DNA of 34,832 nt from contig CAILKW010000556.1 in the NCBI GenBank assembly GCA_903834845.1, forward strand, positions 1 to 34,832, in the 5' to 3' direction. The notes beneath the pieces were generated by a model. That model worked only from the letters and a program-made list of their open reading frames with translations, searched no databases and was not told the DNA's origin. Position numbers and translations under genes: made by a program. The number at the start of each line of letters is the position of its first letter. Within the stretch, counting starts at the first letter, position 1. Origin of the DNA: an uncultured Bacteroidia bacterium. GTDB lineage: Bacteria > Bacteroidota > Bacteroidia > Bacteroidales > Prolixibacteraceae. Below are positions 7,308 through 16,617 of this stretch, in pieces.

Positions 7308-9728
7308 CTATTTATATTTTACTTCCCAATACGCCTCTTTACTGTCTTTGCGTTCTAATACCACTATTGCAAAATCCTTTCCTGCCGGGTGGGATTCCAT
7401 TCTTACGCTGGCCCCGGACGAAATCACTCTGATATTTTTTCGTCCATTGTTAGCCACAATAATCCGAAACGGTTCACCGCCGATGATTTTTGCAATACCT
7501 GAGAGTTTCTTTCCCACTAAATCCCACTTCACATCAGCCAGTTCAACCCATCCTTGAAGGAGGTGCCGGTTGGTTGACAGAACCTGTGGATTGTTCTCAA
7601 CTTTTCGAACTGAAAGCATAGCAGAATGTAAAGGTTCAAGCTCCCGCGCTACTACATCCTTTCCCGACATTTTTCCAAGATAAGTATCGTTCCAAAAGTC
7701 GTAGATGTAATAAAATACCTTGGGATCGAGTCCGAGTGCTCCTTCCGTCACCCTGTCGCCACAAAGAGCAAAGGATATTTTTGATTTTATTTCTCCGGTA
7801 TTGAAAAAAGCCACCTGATGCCATTCCGGTGTTAATTCCAGATCATAAACCTGAGGGTCCTTTACACCTGTGAATGCATCGATTGGACGTGCAGTAAACG
7901 GTTCCCGGTATGCGGGATAGATTCGTGAGAAGTCATGAACAATATCAAGTGTAAACAGTGAGAATGAGGTTGCCAGGTCGATACGCCCACTTGTTAAAAA
8001 AATCATAGTTAGCATAGATTGCCGGAGTTCTTTTGTGGAGTTGTGCACCGTTTTGGTGTCAGGGAAATAATTGAACACGGTACGGTTCTTATACCATCGG
8101 AGTCCGCCGAGTGTTACCATTGCAGGGACAAAAGTATTGGCATCTGTCCAGTTGCGTTGTGTGTCAACCAGTCCGGCGGTTAAATCCAGACAGGGACGGC
8201 CTGATTCACCCAGGTTACGTTCATCAAGGAATGCCTCTGAGCCCAATCCTTCACGACAAAGCCGGAAAGTTTCACGATAAGCGAATGCTGAGGTGGCATA
8301 GCGGTTTTCAAAACCGCCCTCCGGCCTCCAGCCTGTTTCCGGATAATCAAACTTGATCCCCCTGATGCCCTCACTGCGCAAACGCTTCCACATGGAAAGG
8401 GTGCGTTTCTGAAATTCAGGGTCAGTGTAATCATAAGTGACAAGCGGTTGATGATGATTGTGTTGAACTGCCAGCCTGCTGATATCGTTAAAAAGCATGT
8501 GACCCGGGAATGTCCGCGCATAATCATTCGAGGGCAATCCTACCTGAAAATAGGTGTAAGGAATTCCGTTACGATCGCTGATGGCCTTGCTCCATTTGGC
8601 AAAGGTCTCATACGGAGGAACCAGATGGCCATATTTTTCCCAATGCTCGTCATCCCACCATCCCTGTTCGGTGTTGCCCTGATCTTTATAGCAATAGGTG
8701 TCAGGTTCCAGCCGGATCGCCACTTTTGTGTACTTTGTAAATCCGCATTTATTGGCAGCTTCAAGTTCGTCCACGAGAAGCTTTGAATTATTAATATTAG
8801 GCAACTTGCTCATTGCACCCACAGACCAGCCGCAAAGCACCGGGAAATCATAGACATTGGGACGGGCATTATTTGCAACGCGCATTGCCCGTCCGTATTT
8901 CTCCATTGCTTCAAAAGGATCGGCAGTGATCACATCAAGATAAAAGTTGTCTTCCGACCAGTAAGTCTCTCCGGGATCAATGAGACGGCCAACAGGGTCT
9001 TCAGCGCGAAAGGATACAACAAAATTATCCTTGCTCCCTCTAACCGGGCGTATCACAGACCATTTGCCGAAATCCCTGTATGTAAGTCCACCCCATACCA
9101 TTGTGCAACGGTTGCCATCAACAAGAGCAGTCCACATCAAACTATTCGCTGATTGGTATTCCTGATCAGAAACCGGTATTACATGCTGAGCCTCCGCGCC
9201 TGCGGCACCATTTAAAGTCATGGCTTTTTCTATCCGGCAGCCCATATACAAAACGGCTCCGGATAATGGCTCGGTTTTCATCAATCGCAATGAAATATCG
9301 CGATTGTTTTTCATGCCGAATCCCATAACGATCGCACCGTTATTTTCATAAATTTTGTAACTGTACAGATAAACCGGAATTGCAGGATTGCCGGGGCACT
9401 CCCAATATAACAGTACCCTTATGCCGCTTCCAAAAGAATCAGTTACCTGTTCCCGAGTATGGTTGATTTTCCATTCCTTCATTTGTTGGTTGCGCATCGG
9501 TACCGGAACCCAGCCATTTCCACTCATAAAAGCGTCAGTCAGCACAACTTTTCCGTTGGCAACATCGGAAATACGATAGGTACATTTTCCAAAATCAAAA
9601 CTTATGGCAACCTTGTCATTCGATAAAGATAGTATATCTCCCTGCTCCTCAATTTTTATGTCGGCACGACATGGAAATAAACTAAAGGCCAGTATGCCTA
9701 AAAGTACAATGGTGGATTTTCTTATCAT
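7308..9728 (-). CDS. GH36/melibiase-like alpha-galactosidase-type enzyme
   Basis: Secreted protein of 806 residues with a signal peptide (MIRKSTIVLLGILAFSLF). The N-terminal 290 residues are beta-rich and resemble the supersandwich domain of clan GH-D enzymes. The barrel carries GIRGIKFDYPETGW with candidate nucleophile Asp461. TQRNWTDAN follows, where Arg525 and Asp529 have the R-x-x-x-D spacing seen around the GH27/GH36 acid/base. The C-terminal 110 residues (after HSAMLSVRK) are clearly related to the C-terminus of the protein at 12001-14343, sharing a xSTxRHxxQG-like segment followed by a KW-containing strand. Hydrolysis of alpha-galactosyl or a related alpha-linked sugar is inferred. The family is probably GH36 or an unnamed relative. 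The stop of the upstream gene is 10 bp away, suggesting one operon. Confidence 0.82.
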   Translation of the reverse strand: MIRKSTIVLLGILAFSLFPCRADIKIEEQGDILSLSNDKVAISFDFGKCTYRISDVANGKVVLTDAFMSGNGWVPVPMRNQQMKEWKINHTREQVTDSFGSGIRVLLYWECPGNPAIPVYLYSYKIYENNGAIVMGFGMKNNRDISLRLMKTEPLSGAVLYMGCRIEKAMTLNGAAGAEAQHVIPVSDQEYQSANSLMWTALVDGNRCTMVWGGLTYRDFGKWSVIRPVRGSKDNFVVSFRAEDPVGRLIDPGETYWSEDNFYLDVITADPFEAMEKYGRAMRVANNARPNVYDFPVLCGWSVGAMSKLPNINNSKLLVDELEAANKCGFTKYTKVAIRLEPDTYCYKDQGNTEQGWWDDEHWEKYGHLVPPYETFAKWSKAISDRNGIPYTYFQVGLPSNDYARTFPGHMLFNDISRLAVQHNHHQPLVTYDYTDPEFQKRTLSMWKRLRSEGIRGIKFDYPETGWRPEGGFENRYATSAFAYRETFRLCREGLGSEAFLDERNLGESGRPCLDLTAGLVDTQRNWTDANTFVPAMVTLGGLRWYKNRTVFNYFPDTKTVHNSTKELRQSMLTMIFLTSGRIDLATSFSLFTLDIVHDFSRIYPAYREPFTARPIDAFTGVKDPQVYDLELTPEWHQVAFFNTGEIKSKISFALCGDRVTEGALGLDPKVFYYIYDFWNDTYLGKMSGKDVVARELEPLHSAMLSVRKVENNPQVLSTNRHLLQGWVELADVKWDLVGKKLSGIAKIIGGEPFRIIVANNGRKNIRVISSGASVRMESHPAGKDFAIVVLERKDSKEAYWEVKYK

Positions 9729-9738
9729 AGTATTTTAC

Positions 9739-11943
9739 TTATTTTTTAGAAATCCTGATCATTGCGCATCCCCTAATCAGAGGCACAACAATTTCAGCAA
9801 CCTCATTTTTTATTCTTGATTGTACTAATAGTGGCTGTTTTACCCCTGGATGGAGCACCTCCACTTTGATTTTACCGGACAGAAAAGGCACATTCCTTAT
9901 CTGTACTTTCACTTTATCGGATTTACCCAGGGTAATGGGTGCAGCCCAACCACCTTCAACCTCAAACAAATTGGCCTGGGCTTCATCTCCGGAAACCTGA
10001 ATACAGTGAGGTTCCAATACCCACTTTTTCCCCTTCAAGGCAGCCATCATCAATCCGTAATCCACCCATGGTTGACGTCCTTCGGCAGGTTCCCAACGCA
10101 CACCATGATCGTTCTCGGGATAAGGACACATCGTAAACAATCCGAGATGTAATCTTCTCTGAAAGTAGTTGTCCTCCTTACCTTTTGGCAAACGATTATC
10201 ACGCCATATCACAGTTGGCTTATTCATTCCCAGTACGGCAATACCATTCATCCCTCCGTTTTCATCATCGGTTTCACAGAGGAATCCATCAACATATTTC
10301 ATAAGCTCAAGCCGCTTAACAATAGGACTGACAAATATCGCTTTCCCGGAGTTTCTCATTAAAGGGCCGATCCTGTCCATCAGGTGTATCCAGGACCAGA
10401 CCAGTGAACGTGCCGGTTTCCCGTCAAACCACGAGGCTCTGTCATCCCGTTCCACATTATAAAGCCGCAGCCAGTCCATCCGGTCGATACATATACCGGA
10501 AGAATGAGGTAAGCTATCAATGTGCCGCTGTGCCTGTTCCAACAAATAGTCCCTGTAAACCGGCTCTCCCGGGTCCATTGCAACACTCTGCTCCCATGTG
10601 TAATAGAGGCCTCCCGGTTTGGTTTTTGACCAGTCCGGCGGCCACTTCACCCCTTCAAGAGGCAGGTTAACAGGTACCCTCATAATGGCAGCAGCTAACC
10701 TTGAATATAGGAATTCGTTCGGATTTCTCCAGTCAGCATCTTTCCAAACGTTGTGTTCAGTTTCCGAAAGTTCCGTTCCCGGCGGATATTGAATTCCTTG
10801 TCCAAATTCAGTAGTATTGAAATATTCAAGCACCTTAAATCCCGACTTGTCCATTTCTTCACTGTTCTTATCCATATCCTTCATGGAGATCGTTCCATTG
10901 TCGGATCCCATCTTTTGAGACAGATATCTCAACCTCGGCCATTCTTCATTCAAAGCAACCGGAGGAAGGAACATGCCTGGATATGGAAAGTTAACGCTGG
11001 CCCTCCAGTTAAAGGCAAATGCCATGCTTTTAAGCTCCTCTGCATCTATTTTACCTCTATAACTTGAGTAAACAGCCGTTCCTGAAAGCGATCCCAGATT
11101 TGGGTTCGGTGAATTAAAGAAAGGTTCGAACTTCTTGTTCATCCAGCCAAGTCCTGCTCGCCAGTCATCCGCATGTTCCGTAAGAAAAAGTGTCAGTCTT
11201 ATCGTATTCTCCTTTGAAATCCGATGGCGGTAAAAAACAAAACTGGCGGAGCCTTTCTCTTCAATGACCAACTCCATATCCAAAAGTAACCTTTCCGGAC
11301 TTGCTGCAAGTGTGAGTCCTCCAATTTTTGATTCCAGCAGGGTGAACAACGGCAGGGATATATAGTTCTCTCCTCTCGGACGTTGTCCCCAGGAATACCA
11401 GGGAAAAAGTGTCCTGTCGGTCTTGAATCTTGGAGCTCCATAGGTATAAACCGTTGACACTATTTTTGAAGGCCGCAGTGGATCTCCCAGCATATCTTCC
11501 GAATCAGCGGGTTTATCCCAAGCAGCCCAGAAAGTTTTAACGGGAGTTCTGTTATCCGTTACATCGAAACCAAGAGTTGCAGTAATAGGTACCGACCATG
11601 GCAAATCGCTTTCGCCCGTAATTTCAATCTCCCAACGGATGCCATTATCCTCCGGTATGAACTCCTCATGGATATTACAGCTCTCACCATTAACAGCCTT
11701 CACTTTTCGTTGCACAATGATCTTTACATCATTCTCCCGGGTGATTTTTGCTTCCTCTGACATTGCTCCCTCAATGGAGGTCATCAAATACCATTTGCCT
11801 AACGGACCACTGCCTTCAACTTTACCATTATCAGCGACATTTATTTTTTTTATTTCAGTCGCTTGCAACGTGAAAGCGCACAGCAAAAACAAAAAAATTG
11901 GAACAAATCTGTTAGTTTCGGCTTTAAAATAAGTATTGTTCAT
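9739..11943 (-). CDS. Secreted TIM-barrel-like protein, IDR-DW family paralog 2 (putative glycoside hydrolase)
   Basis: Two ATG starts are possible, at 11985 and 11943. The latter (734 residues) is closer to the hydrophobic signal segment FVPIFLFLLCAFTLQA, although the region before it is longer than usual. Organisation matches its two paralogs: beta-rich N-terminal region, barrel-like core, and C-terminal domain ending RGCAMIRISKK. Diagnostic motifs are FPYPGMFLPP (about 319-328), NTTEFG, LLEQAQRHIDSLP, GICIDRMDWLRLYN with Asp487, VDGFLCE with Glu557, and GKKWVLEPH. The conserved acidic pair is a plausible catalytic pair, inferred from position only. Sequence identity to the other two copies is modest outside these motifs, so the copies probably differ in substrate or linkage. 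It lies between two GH36-type genes with short gaps and is likely co-transcribed with them. Confidence 0.8.
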   Translation of the reverse strand: MNNTYFKAETNRFVPIFLFLLCAFTLQATEIKKINVADNGKVEGSGPLGKWYLMTSIEGAMSEEAKITRENDVKIIVQRKVKAVNGESCNIHEEFIPEDNGIRWEIEITGESDLPWSVPITATLGFDVTDNRTPVKTFWAAWDKPADSEDMLGDPLRPSKIVSTVYTYGAPRFKTDRTLFPWYSWGQRPRGENYISLPLFTLLESKIGGLTLAASPERLLLDMELVIEEKGSASFVFYRHRISKENTIRLTLFLTEHADDWRAGLGWMNKKFEPFFNSPNPNLGSLSGTAVYSSYRGKIDAEELKSMAFAFNWRASVNFPYPGMFLPPVALNEEWPRLRYLSQKMGSDNGTISMKDMDKNSEEMDKSGFKVLEYFNTTEFGQGIQYPPGTELSETEHNVWKDADWRNPNEFLYSRLAAAIMRVPVNLPLEGVKWPPDWSKTKPGGLYYTWEQSVAMDPGEPVYRDYLLEQAQRHIDSLPHSSGICIDRMDWLRLYNVERDDRASWFDGKPARSLVWSWIHLMDRIGPLMRNSGKAIFVSPIVKRLELMKYVDGFLCETDDENGGMNGIAVLGMNKPTVIWRDNRLPKGKEDNYFQRRLHLGLFTMCPYPENDHGVRWEPAEGRQPWVDYGLMMAALKGKKWVLEPHCIQVSGDEAQANLFEVEGGWAAPITLGKSDKVKVQIRNVPFLSGKIKVEVLHPGVKQPLLVQSRIKNEVAEIVVPLIRGCAMIRISKK

Positions 11944-12000
11944 ATAACCTAATATTTTTAATAGAAGTGATCCCTTTTTATTCATGACAAGTGAAAAAAA

Positions 12001-14343
12001 TTACTCCGATTTTCGAAACATAACTGACCAATCAATCATGCAATTGGAAGGTGAAAGGAATACAATGCGCGACAAATTTTGCTCATTATAGACTTTGACT
12101 GTAACGCCTGCTTTTTGGCCGGTCTCACTAACCGTTGCTTCCACCGACTTCCACCCGGATTTCCCTTTGCCTGAATCACCTGTATAAATCCGTAATTCAT
12201 AGGGATCATCTTTAACAACCAGACTGGTACCACTCCAAACCTTATCCGGGACATTCCATTTCAACATTTTGATATCCACAGCTCCCTGCGTTACATGCCT
12301 CGATGTGCCCAACAACAAAGGGCGATTTCCAGTCTTTTGAAGCGAGATGATTTCAGAGTGACGTCCAAGTAAAGTCCGAGAGATTTTATTCACAAACAGC
12401 CCAACCATCTTATTTTCCCAAAATTCAAATCCGGCGTAGTTGGCCTTTGGATCAAGGCCAAGGCTTTTCAAAGTCACGTCAAGTGTGACCTCCTTATCCT
12501 CCCAGTTAAATAATCCAATAACTGTAAAGGGTTCTCCGTCTATTACATAGTCTAATTTCCATATCCGTGCAGGATCGTTCTCCAAAAAGTCAATCGGGCG
12601 CACACTGGTCAATTGATGATTGGGCATTGTCCGGCGTAGGAGTTCTATTCGCTCGTCGGAATAATCCGGAGACCAGTCTGTTTGATTGTTCAACATACCA
12701 GTAAGTGCCACCCATCCGGCATAGCAACGGACTTCATTCAGAGGCCACGAATTTCTTGCATATATGGCATCCGGGTCGTTCCACCACACGCGGCCGTTCA
12801 AAAAATAGAGAACCGCACTGCTTCGCAAAGCACCGACCAAGCTTGTCCTTTGTGAAGCATTGCCCCAACGCACCACATTGTCAGGCCCAACGCGCATTGC
12901 ATCTGCCAGCCCCAGGGTCATTGCCAGTGAACGCTCGTTCTGGGGAACAGCGCATCCAAGGATAAAGGTTTTCTCTCCTGCCGCTTCACGGACGGCTTTC
13001 AGCCCAGCGCGGCCTGCCTGCATATTTGACTGGTTCTTATCCATAAACACAACGTCCCCGTAATTATCCTCCACATATTCATGATGGGTATAGGTTTGGT
13101 CAGAGGCCATACCTATGTGAAGACCATCGAGTTTGAGGTAAGAATAACCCCATTCTTTGACCGCCAACCCGATTATTTTCCTGACATACTCGAGTGCGTC
13201 TGGCCTAGTAAGGTCAAGAGCTGTTCCTGACCATTTTACTTCATAAGGCGTACCGTCAGGTTTCAAGGCAACCAGTTGCTTACGGTCAGACAAAATCTTA
13301 TCGTTGTGATTGATGGCAAAAGGCAGTATCCACAATCCCGGCATCAGTCCGATCTCTGAAATCCGGTCTGCAACAGGTTTCATTCCCCCCGGATAAGGTC
13401 CGATGGGATTGACCTTGGTGAAATCCTTTGCGGGGCCATTTGATTTAGACCCATTTTGCCAGAGATCATCAATCTGTACAAAGCCATAGCCATAATTGCC
13501 AAACTTTTCTTTCGAGAACTTAGCCAGTTCAATTACCGCCTTTTCATTCAGCGCACCACCGTATTTCTCGGCATACCAGGACATGAAACCTGTTGGGCAG
13601 GGTTTAAGCCGGACTTCCTGAAGGCGGGCGATCTCACTACCGTAGGCCTCCAGTCCCTCACGTATATCGCCGGCGTAGCCCACGACCCACCAGTCACCAC
13701 CGAAAGGTTCCAGCCCGGGCGGTACAACGGTGCCGTATTCGTTGATCAGGGTCATCACCATCCGGCCTTTGTCAAGGTGGGTACGCACCACAGGACTGGA
13801 TGACTCAATCCTGGCCAGTCCGGCAATGACTCCGGCATTTGTCACCGGATCTGCAACTGCCGTAAAAAGATGCTGCCCGGGATTATTGACAGGATCGAAC
13901 AACCCTGCCGGGCTCAATCCTTTTAAACTGGTATGCGCGAAACTCTCCGTCAGTTTGATTTCAAGTGCCACAACCCTCCGGTAAGGAGGAACAGTTTCTC
14001 TTAGCCGTGGGTCGCGTCTTACGAACACGAAAGGAGATCCTTCGCGGACAAATATTCTGTTTTCCCCAGGACCGATCTTTAGCATCTGCCCTGGGCCAAA
14101 GGACGATTTCACATGTTCCACCTCACAAGTTGCAGCTCCGGGCTCTGAAAACTTCCCTGTGGCAAACACGCGTCCGGCGCACATAAAACTCAACTCACCG
14201 CTGTCAGTATAGAAACGCGCTGAGATAACACCTGCTGAGATGGTGACCGTGCCCTTTTTTCTGAAGGTTCCGCACGTCACCAGAACCAATGATGCCAGCA
14301 ACACGGCTGTCAATACAACTACAAATACCCTGATTCTTACCAT
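12001..14343 (-). CDS. GH36-type alpha-galactosidase, probable lipoprotein
   Basis: Predicted to cleave terminal alpha-D-galactose from an oligosaccharide. The ATG at 14343 gives a hydrophobic leader ending LVLVTC (Cys24), a lipobox-like sequence suggesting lipid anchoring. After a beta-rich N-terminal domain (about 30-245) the barrel shows the clan GH-D landmarks: GFVQIDDLWQ (about 288-296), ALDLTRPDALEYV, and YSYLKLDGL with nucleophile Asp406. ADAMRVGPDN follows, where Arg484 and Asp488 fit the R-x-x-x-D acid/base motif. A C-terminal beta domain ending the barrel is followed by a module of about 100 residues starting SRHVTQGAVDIK that is shared with the protein at 7308-9728. Total length is 780 residues, longer than compact GH27 enzymes because of that module. 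The gene is richer in GC than the adjacent gene at 14415-16580. Confidence 0.88.
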   Translation of the reverse strand: MVRIRVFVVVLTAVLLASLVLVTCGTFRKKGTVTISAGVISARFYTDSGELSFMCAGRVFATGKFSEPGAATCEVEHVKSSFGPGQMLKIGPGENRIFVREGSPFVFVRRDPRLRETVPPYRRVVALEIKLTESFAHTSLKGLSPAGLFDPVNNPGQHLFTAVADPVTNAGVIAGLARIESSSPVVRTHLDKGRMVMTLINEYGTVVPPGLEPFGGDWWVVGYAGDIREGLEAYGSEIARLQEVRLKPCPTGFMSWYAEKYGGALNEKAVIELAKFSKEKFGNYGYGFVQIDDLWQNGSKSNGPAKDFTKVNPIGPYPGGMKPVADRISEIGLMPGLWILPFAINHNDKILSDRKQLVALKPDGTPYEVKWSGTALDLTRPDALEYVRKIIGLAVKEWGYSYLKLDGLHIGMASDQTYTHHEYVEDNYGDVVFMDKNQSNMQAGRAGLKAVREAAGEKTFILGCAVPQNERSLAMTLGLADAMRVGPDNVVRWGNASQRTSLVGALRSSAVLYFLNGRVWWNDPDAIYARNSWPLNEVRCYAGWVALTGMLNNQTDWSPDYSDERIELLRRTMPNHQLTSVRPIDFLENDPARIWKLDYVIDGEPFTVIGLFNWEDKEVTLDVTLKSLGLDPKANYAGFEFWENKMVGLFVNKISRTLLGRHSEIISLQKTGNRPLLLGTSRHVTQGAVDIKMLKWNVPDKVWSGTSLVVKDDPYELRIYTGDSGKGKSGWKSVEATVSETGQKAGVTVKVYNEQNLSRIVFLSPSNCMIDWSVMFRKSE

Positions 14344-14414
14344 GCGAATTTTTATTAGTTAAACAGCTACTCTTTATCTATTTATCTTGTTACGTAAAGA
14401 TCTTATTTGATATC

Positions 14415-16580
14415 TTATTCTATAACAAACCAGGAATAAGACTCCGCCGGAATTGTCACAGGTACCTCAATTTCATATTTTCTGCTGAGCTCATATTCCT
14501 TTGATTGTCCTTCTTTTTCACGAACCCGGGCTGATTTGGTCAAACCTGTATAATACAATGGAATACTGATATTTCTTGAAATATCTTCCTTTAGAGGATT
14601 AAATACCATTATAATTCCTTTGTTTTTGAGTTTATGATTTACCATCATCCAGCCATCCCAATCTCTTCCGTAGGGACGACGAAGGTGTATCAGATCTCCA
14701 TTGAGCAGGTCACGGTATTTCTTGTACCAGGCAATTGTATTCACTACCAGTTCTTTTGTTTCCGGGGTATCATACAAACGGAACCCCCGGTAACAAGCCT
14801 GTACACCGGAACCGTAATGCTGGATCATAAAGTGCTCATAATCATTTAAATGTTTGGAAAGCGGCTCAATTGTAGCATCTTCGCGACCTCCGGAATAAGT
14901 GGTCAGCGGAACAAAACCCCAGTTCATAGAGGGAGTTTTTTCCCAGAGTGCATCAAAAATATTTTGCCGGTTAAGAATTTTTTGTTGCTCTCTTGACAAC
15001 CTGTAATTACCTTCGCTGTAACCGATGCATATCTTATTGGTGCCATCGGCAAGGTACCAATCCGGAGCATTTACATAAACACCATGTTCACTGCACCAAT
15101 GATACAGGTCTTTTTGCATTTCCAATTGTTTCCATTGACTGTCATCCAGATCATTATGCCCTGGATGGGTTTTGGAAGCACAAATGTCTCCGGCATAGGG
15201 ACCATCATGTTCAAAAATATCAAAGCCGGTGGCTTCCATAAAATGTTCCAATTTCTTTTTATATTCAATACCCCATTTACTTCCAAAGCAGGGGGCATTA
15301 CCATAAAGTGCCCCTCCCGGTTTCCCGGAAACGGGATCTATAACATCTGTTTGGTCATCAATCCTCCTGGAACTGAACAATGAATAACCACCGATCCCGA
15401 TATTTTTTGAATGGGCATAATCAGCCAACTCTTTCCATTTTTTTATATTTCCCTCGCTGTCATCTTCCATTCGGAGATGGCTGCCAAAGCTCACGATCAC
15501 AGCTTCATATCCGGTTTCAAAACATTGGTCAATCGCAGTCCTGACCTGCTCATCATTTCTGCTAACCAAGTGCATGAAAACCGGGTTTTCGTTGGTCCAT
15601 GGCATCAATGTTTTATACATCCTCCGTATCATTAAACCTCTTCTTTCCCGATCGTAACTATCTGTAAGTAACTCGTATGTATGTAAGGATGTGAATTTTT
15701 CGTTTATTTTAAGAATTACACCCGGTCCAACCTTAGGAAATATTTCGAGCTTATTGGGATAATTGCTGCTTTGCGATTTATACTCCTTATCAAAGGACCA
15801 GTGTGTTGAGAAATCACTGAATTCAAATGTCATAGAGTTATTATAGGCATAGTTTGTCTCACAATATATTCCGTGATATGGCTTATATTTAGATGGATCA
15901 CCCACTCTGGTCAGCTGTTCTTCAGGTACTGAAAGGATTTCATGCACAACCTGGCTAATTTTAACATTTTGTTCTCTCTCAGAAGTAATAGTCAGCCATT
16001 TCCTGATTGCGGGGATACCATCATATATTTCATAATTAACCTGAACCTCAATGCCTTCAATTTTTTTATTGATTCCTTTATAATGAAAAGTAATCCCTTT
16101 ACCTATTGGCATTTGATTATTGGAAGACCAAAAATGTGGTTTATACTTAAAAAAATGTTGTACCGAATTTATTTCATAAGATTGAAAGGCAAAGTCTTGA
16201 TTGGTGTTCTTCAAAGAATCAATCCATTCCTGTTTCAGATAAGCCCTTTCTTTCTGACCACTTAATCCGCCAATTTTATATTTTTGGTCATCAATGGTAA
16301 TTTCGGCTTCGGGCTCAACAGCCCTGATCAATTGTTCACCAGTGGCAAGATTGCAATAATCGATGCAGGCAACATTAGGTATTATCCTGAAAGCCCGCCT
16401 GACAAGACCATTCTCAAGAACAATATTCTTATTATCGGGGGATTCCGATATTTTTGAGATAAAACCTTTTGATTGAATTAGCCAATCAGAAATTGAAGTT
16501 TCTTTCAATCTATTTTCATACATATTGGAACATAACAAGACCAATATTCCGCAAAAAATAAAAACTATATTTTTTTTCAT
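14415..16580 (-). CDS. Clan GH-D-like putative alpha-glycosidase (complete copy)
   Basis: The ATG at 16580 gives 721 residues beginning MKKNIVFIFCGILVLLCSN, a signal peptide or lipoprotein leader; the frame is open to a TTG at 16610 that I reject. Residues 40-300 are beta-rich, including the LENGLVRRAFRIIPN and PEAEITIDDQKYKIGGL motifs shared with the truncated gene at 1-474. The barrel includes GYEAVIVSFGSHLRMED, GIGGYSLFSSRR and GFDIFEHDGPYAGD, in which Asp459 is the candidate nucleophile. YRLSREQ (about 526-532) may hold the acid/base as R-x-x-x-E. Fold-level resemblance to GH36/GH27 is inferred; no exact family is claimed. The AT-rich base composition contrasts with the upstream gene's neighbours at 12001-14343. 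A short gap of 37 bp separates it from the propeller enzyme gene upstream. Confidence 0.75.
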   Translation of the reverse strand: MKKNIVFIFCGILVLLCSNMYENRLKETSISDWLIQSKGFISKISESPDNKNIVLENGLVRRAFRIIPNVACIDYCNLATGEQLIRAVEPEAEITIDDQKYKIGGLSGQKERAYLKQEWIDSLKNTNQDFAFQSYEINSVQHFFKYKPHFWSSNNQMPIGKGITFHYKGINKKIEGIEVQVNYEIYDGIPAIRKWLTITSEREQNVKISQVVHEILSVPEEQLTRVGDPSKYKPYHGIYCETNYAYNNSMTFEFSDFSTHWSFDKEYKSQSSNYPNKLEIFPKVGPGVILKINEKFTSLHTYELLTDSYDRERRGLMIRRMYKTLMPWTNENPVFMHLVSRNDEQVRTAIDQCFETGYEAVIVSFGSHLRMEDDSEGNIKKWKELADYAHSKNIGIGGYSLFSSRRIDDQTDVIDPVSGKPGGALYGNAPCFGSKWGIEYKKKLEHFMEATGFDIFEHDGPYAGDICASKTHPGHNDLDDSQWKQLEMQKDLYHWCSEHGVYVNAPDWYLADGTNKICIGYSEGNYRLSREQQKILNRQNIFDALWEKTPSMNWGFVPLTTYSGGREDATIEPLSKHLNDYEHFMIQHYGSGVQACYRGFRLYDTPETKELVVNTIAWYKKYRDLLNGDLIHLRRPYGRDWDGWMMVNHKLKNKGIIMVFNPLKEDISRNISIPLYYTGLTKSARVREKEGQSKEYELSRKYEIEVPVTIPAESYSWFVIE

Positions 16581-16617
16581 CGTTAAAAATTTTAAATCGT
16601 TATCTTCCAACAGCAGA

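Noticed and set aside
16608-16610. TTG start for the gene at 14415-16580
   Set aside because: The ATG at 16580 is followed directly by a signal peptide, whereas the TTG would add ten polar residues before it.
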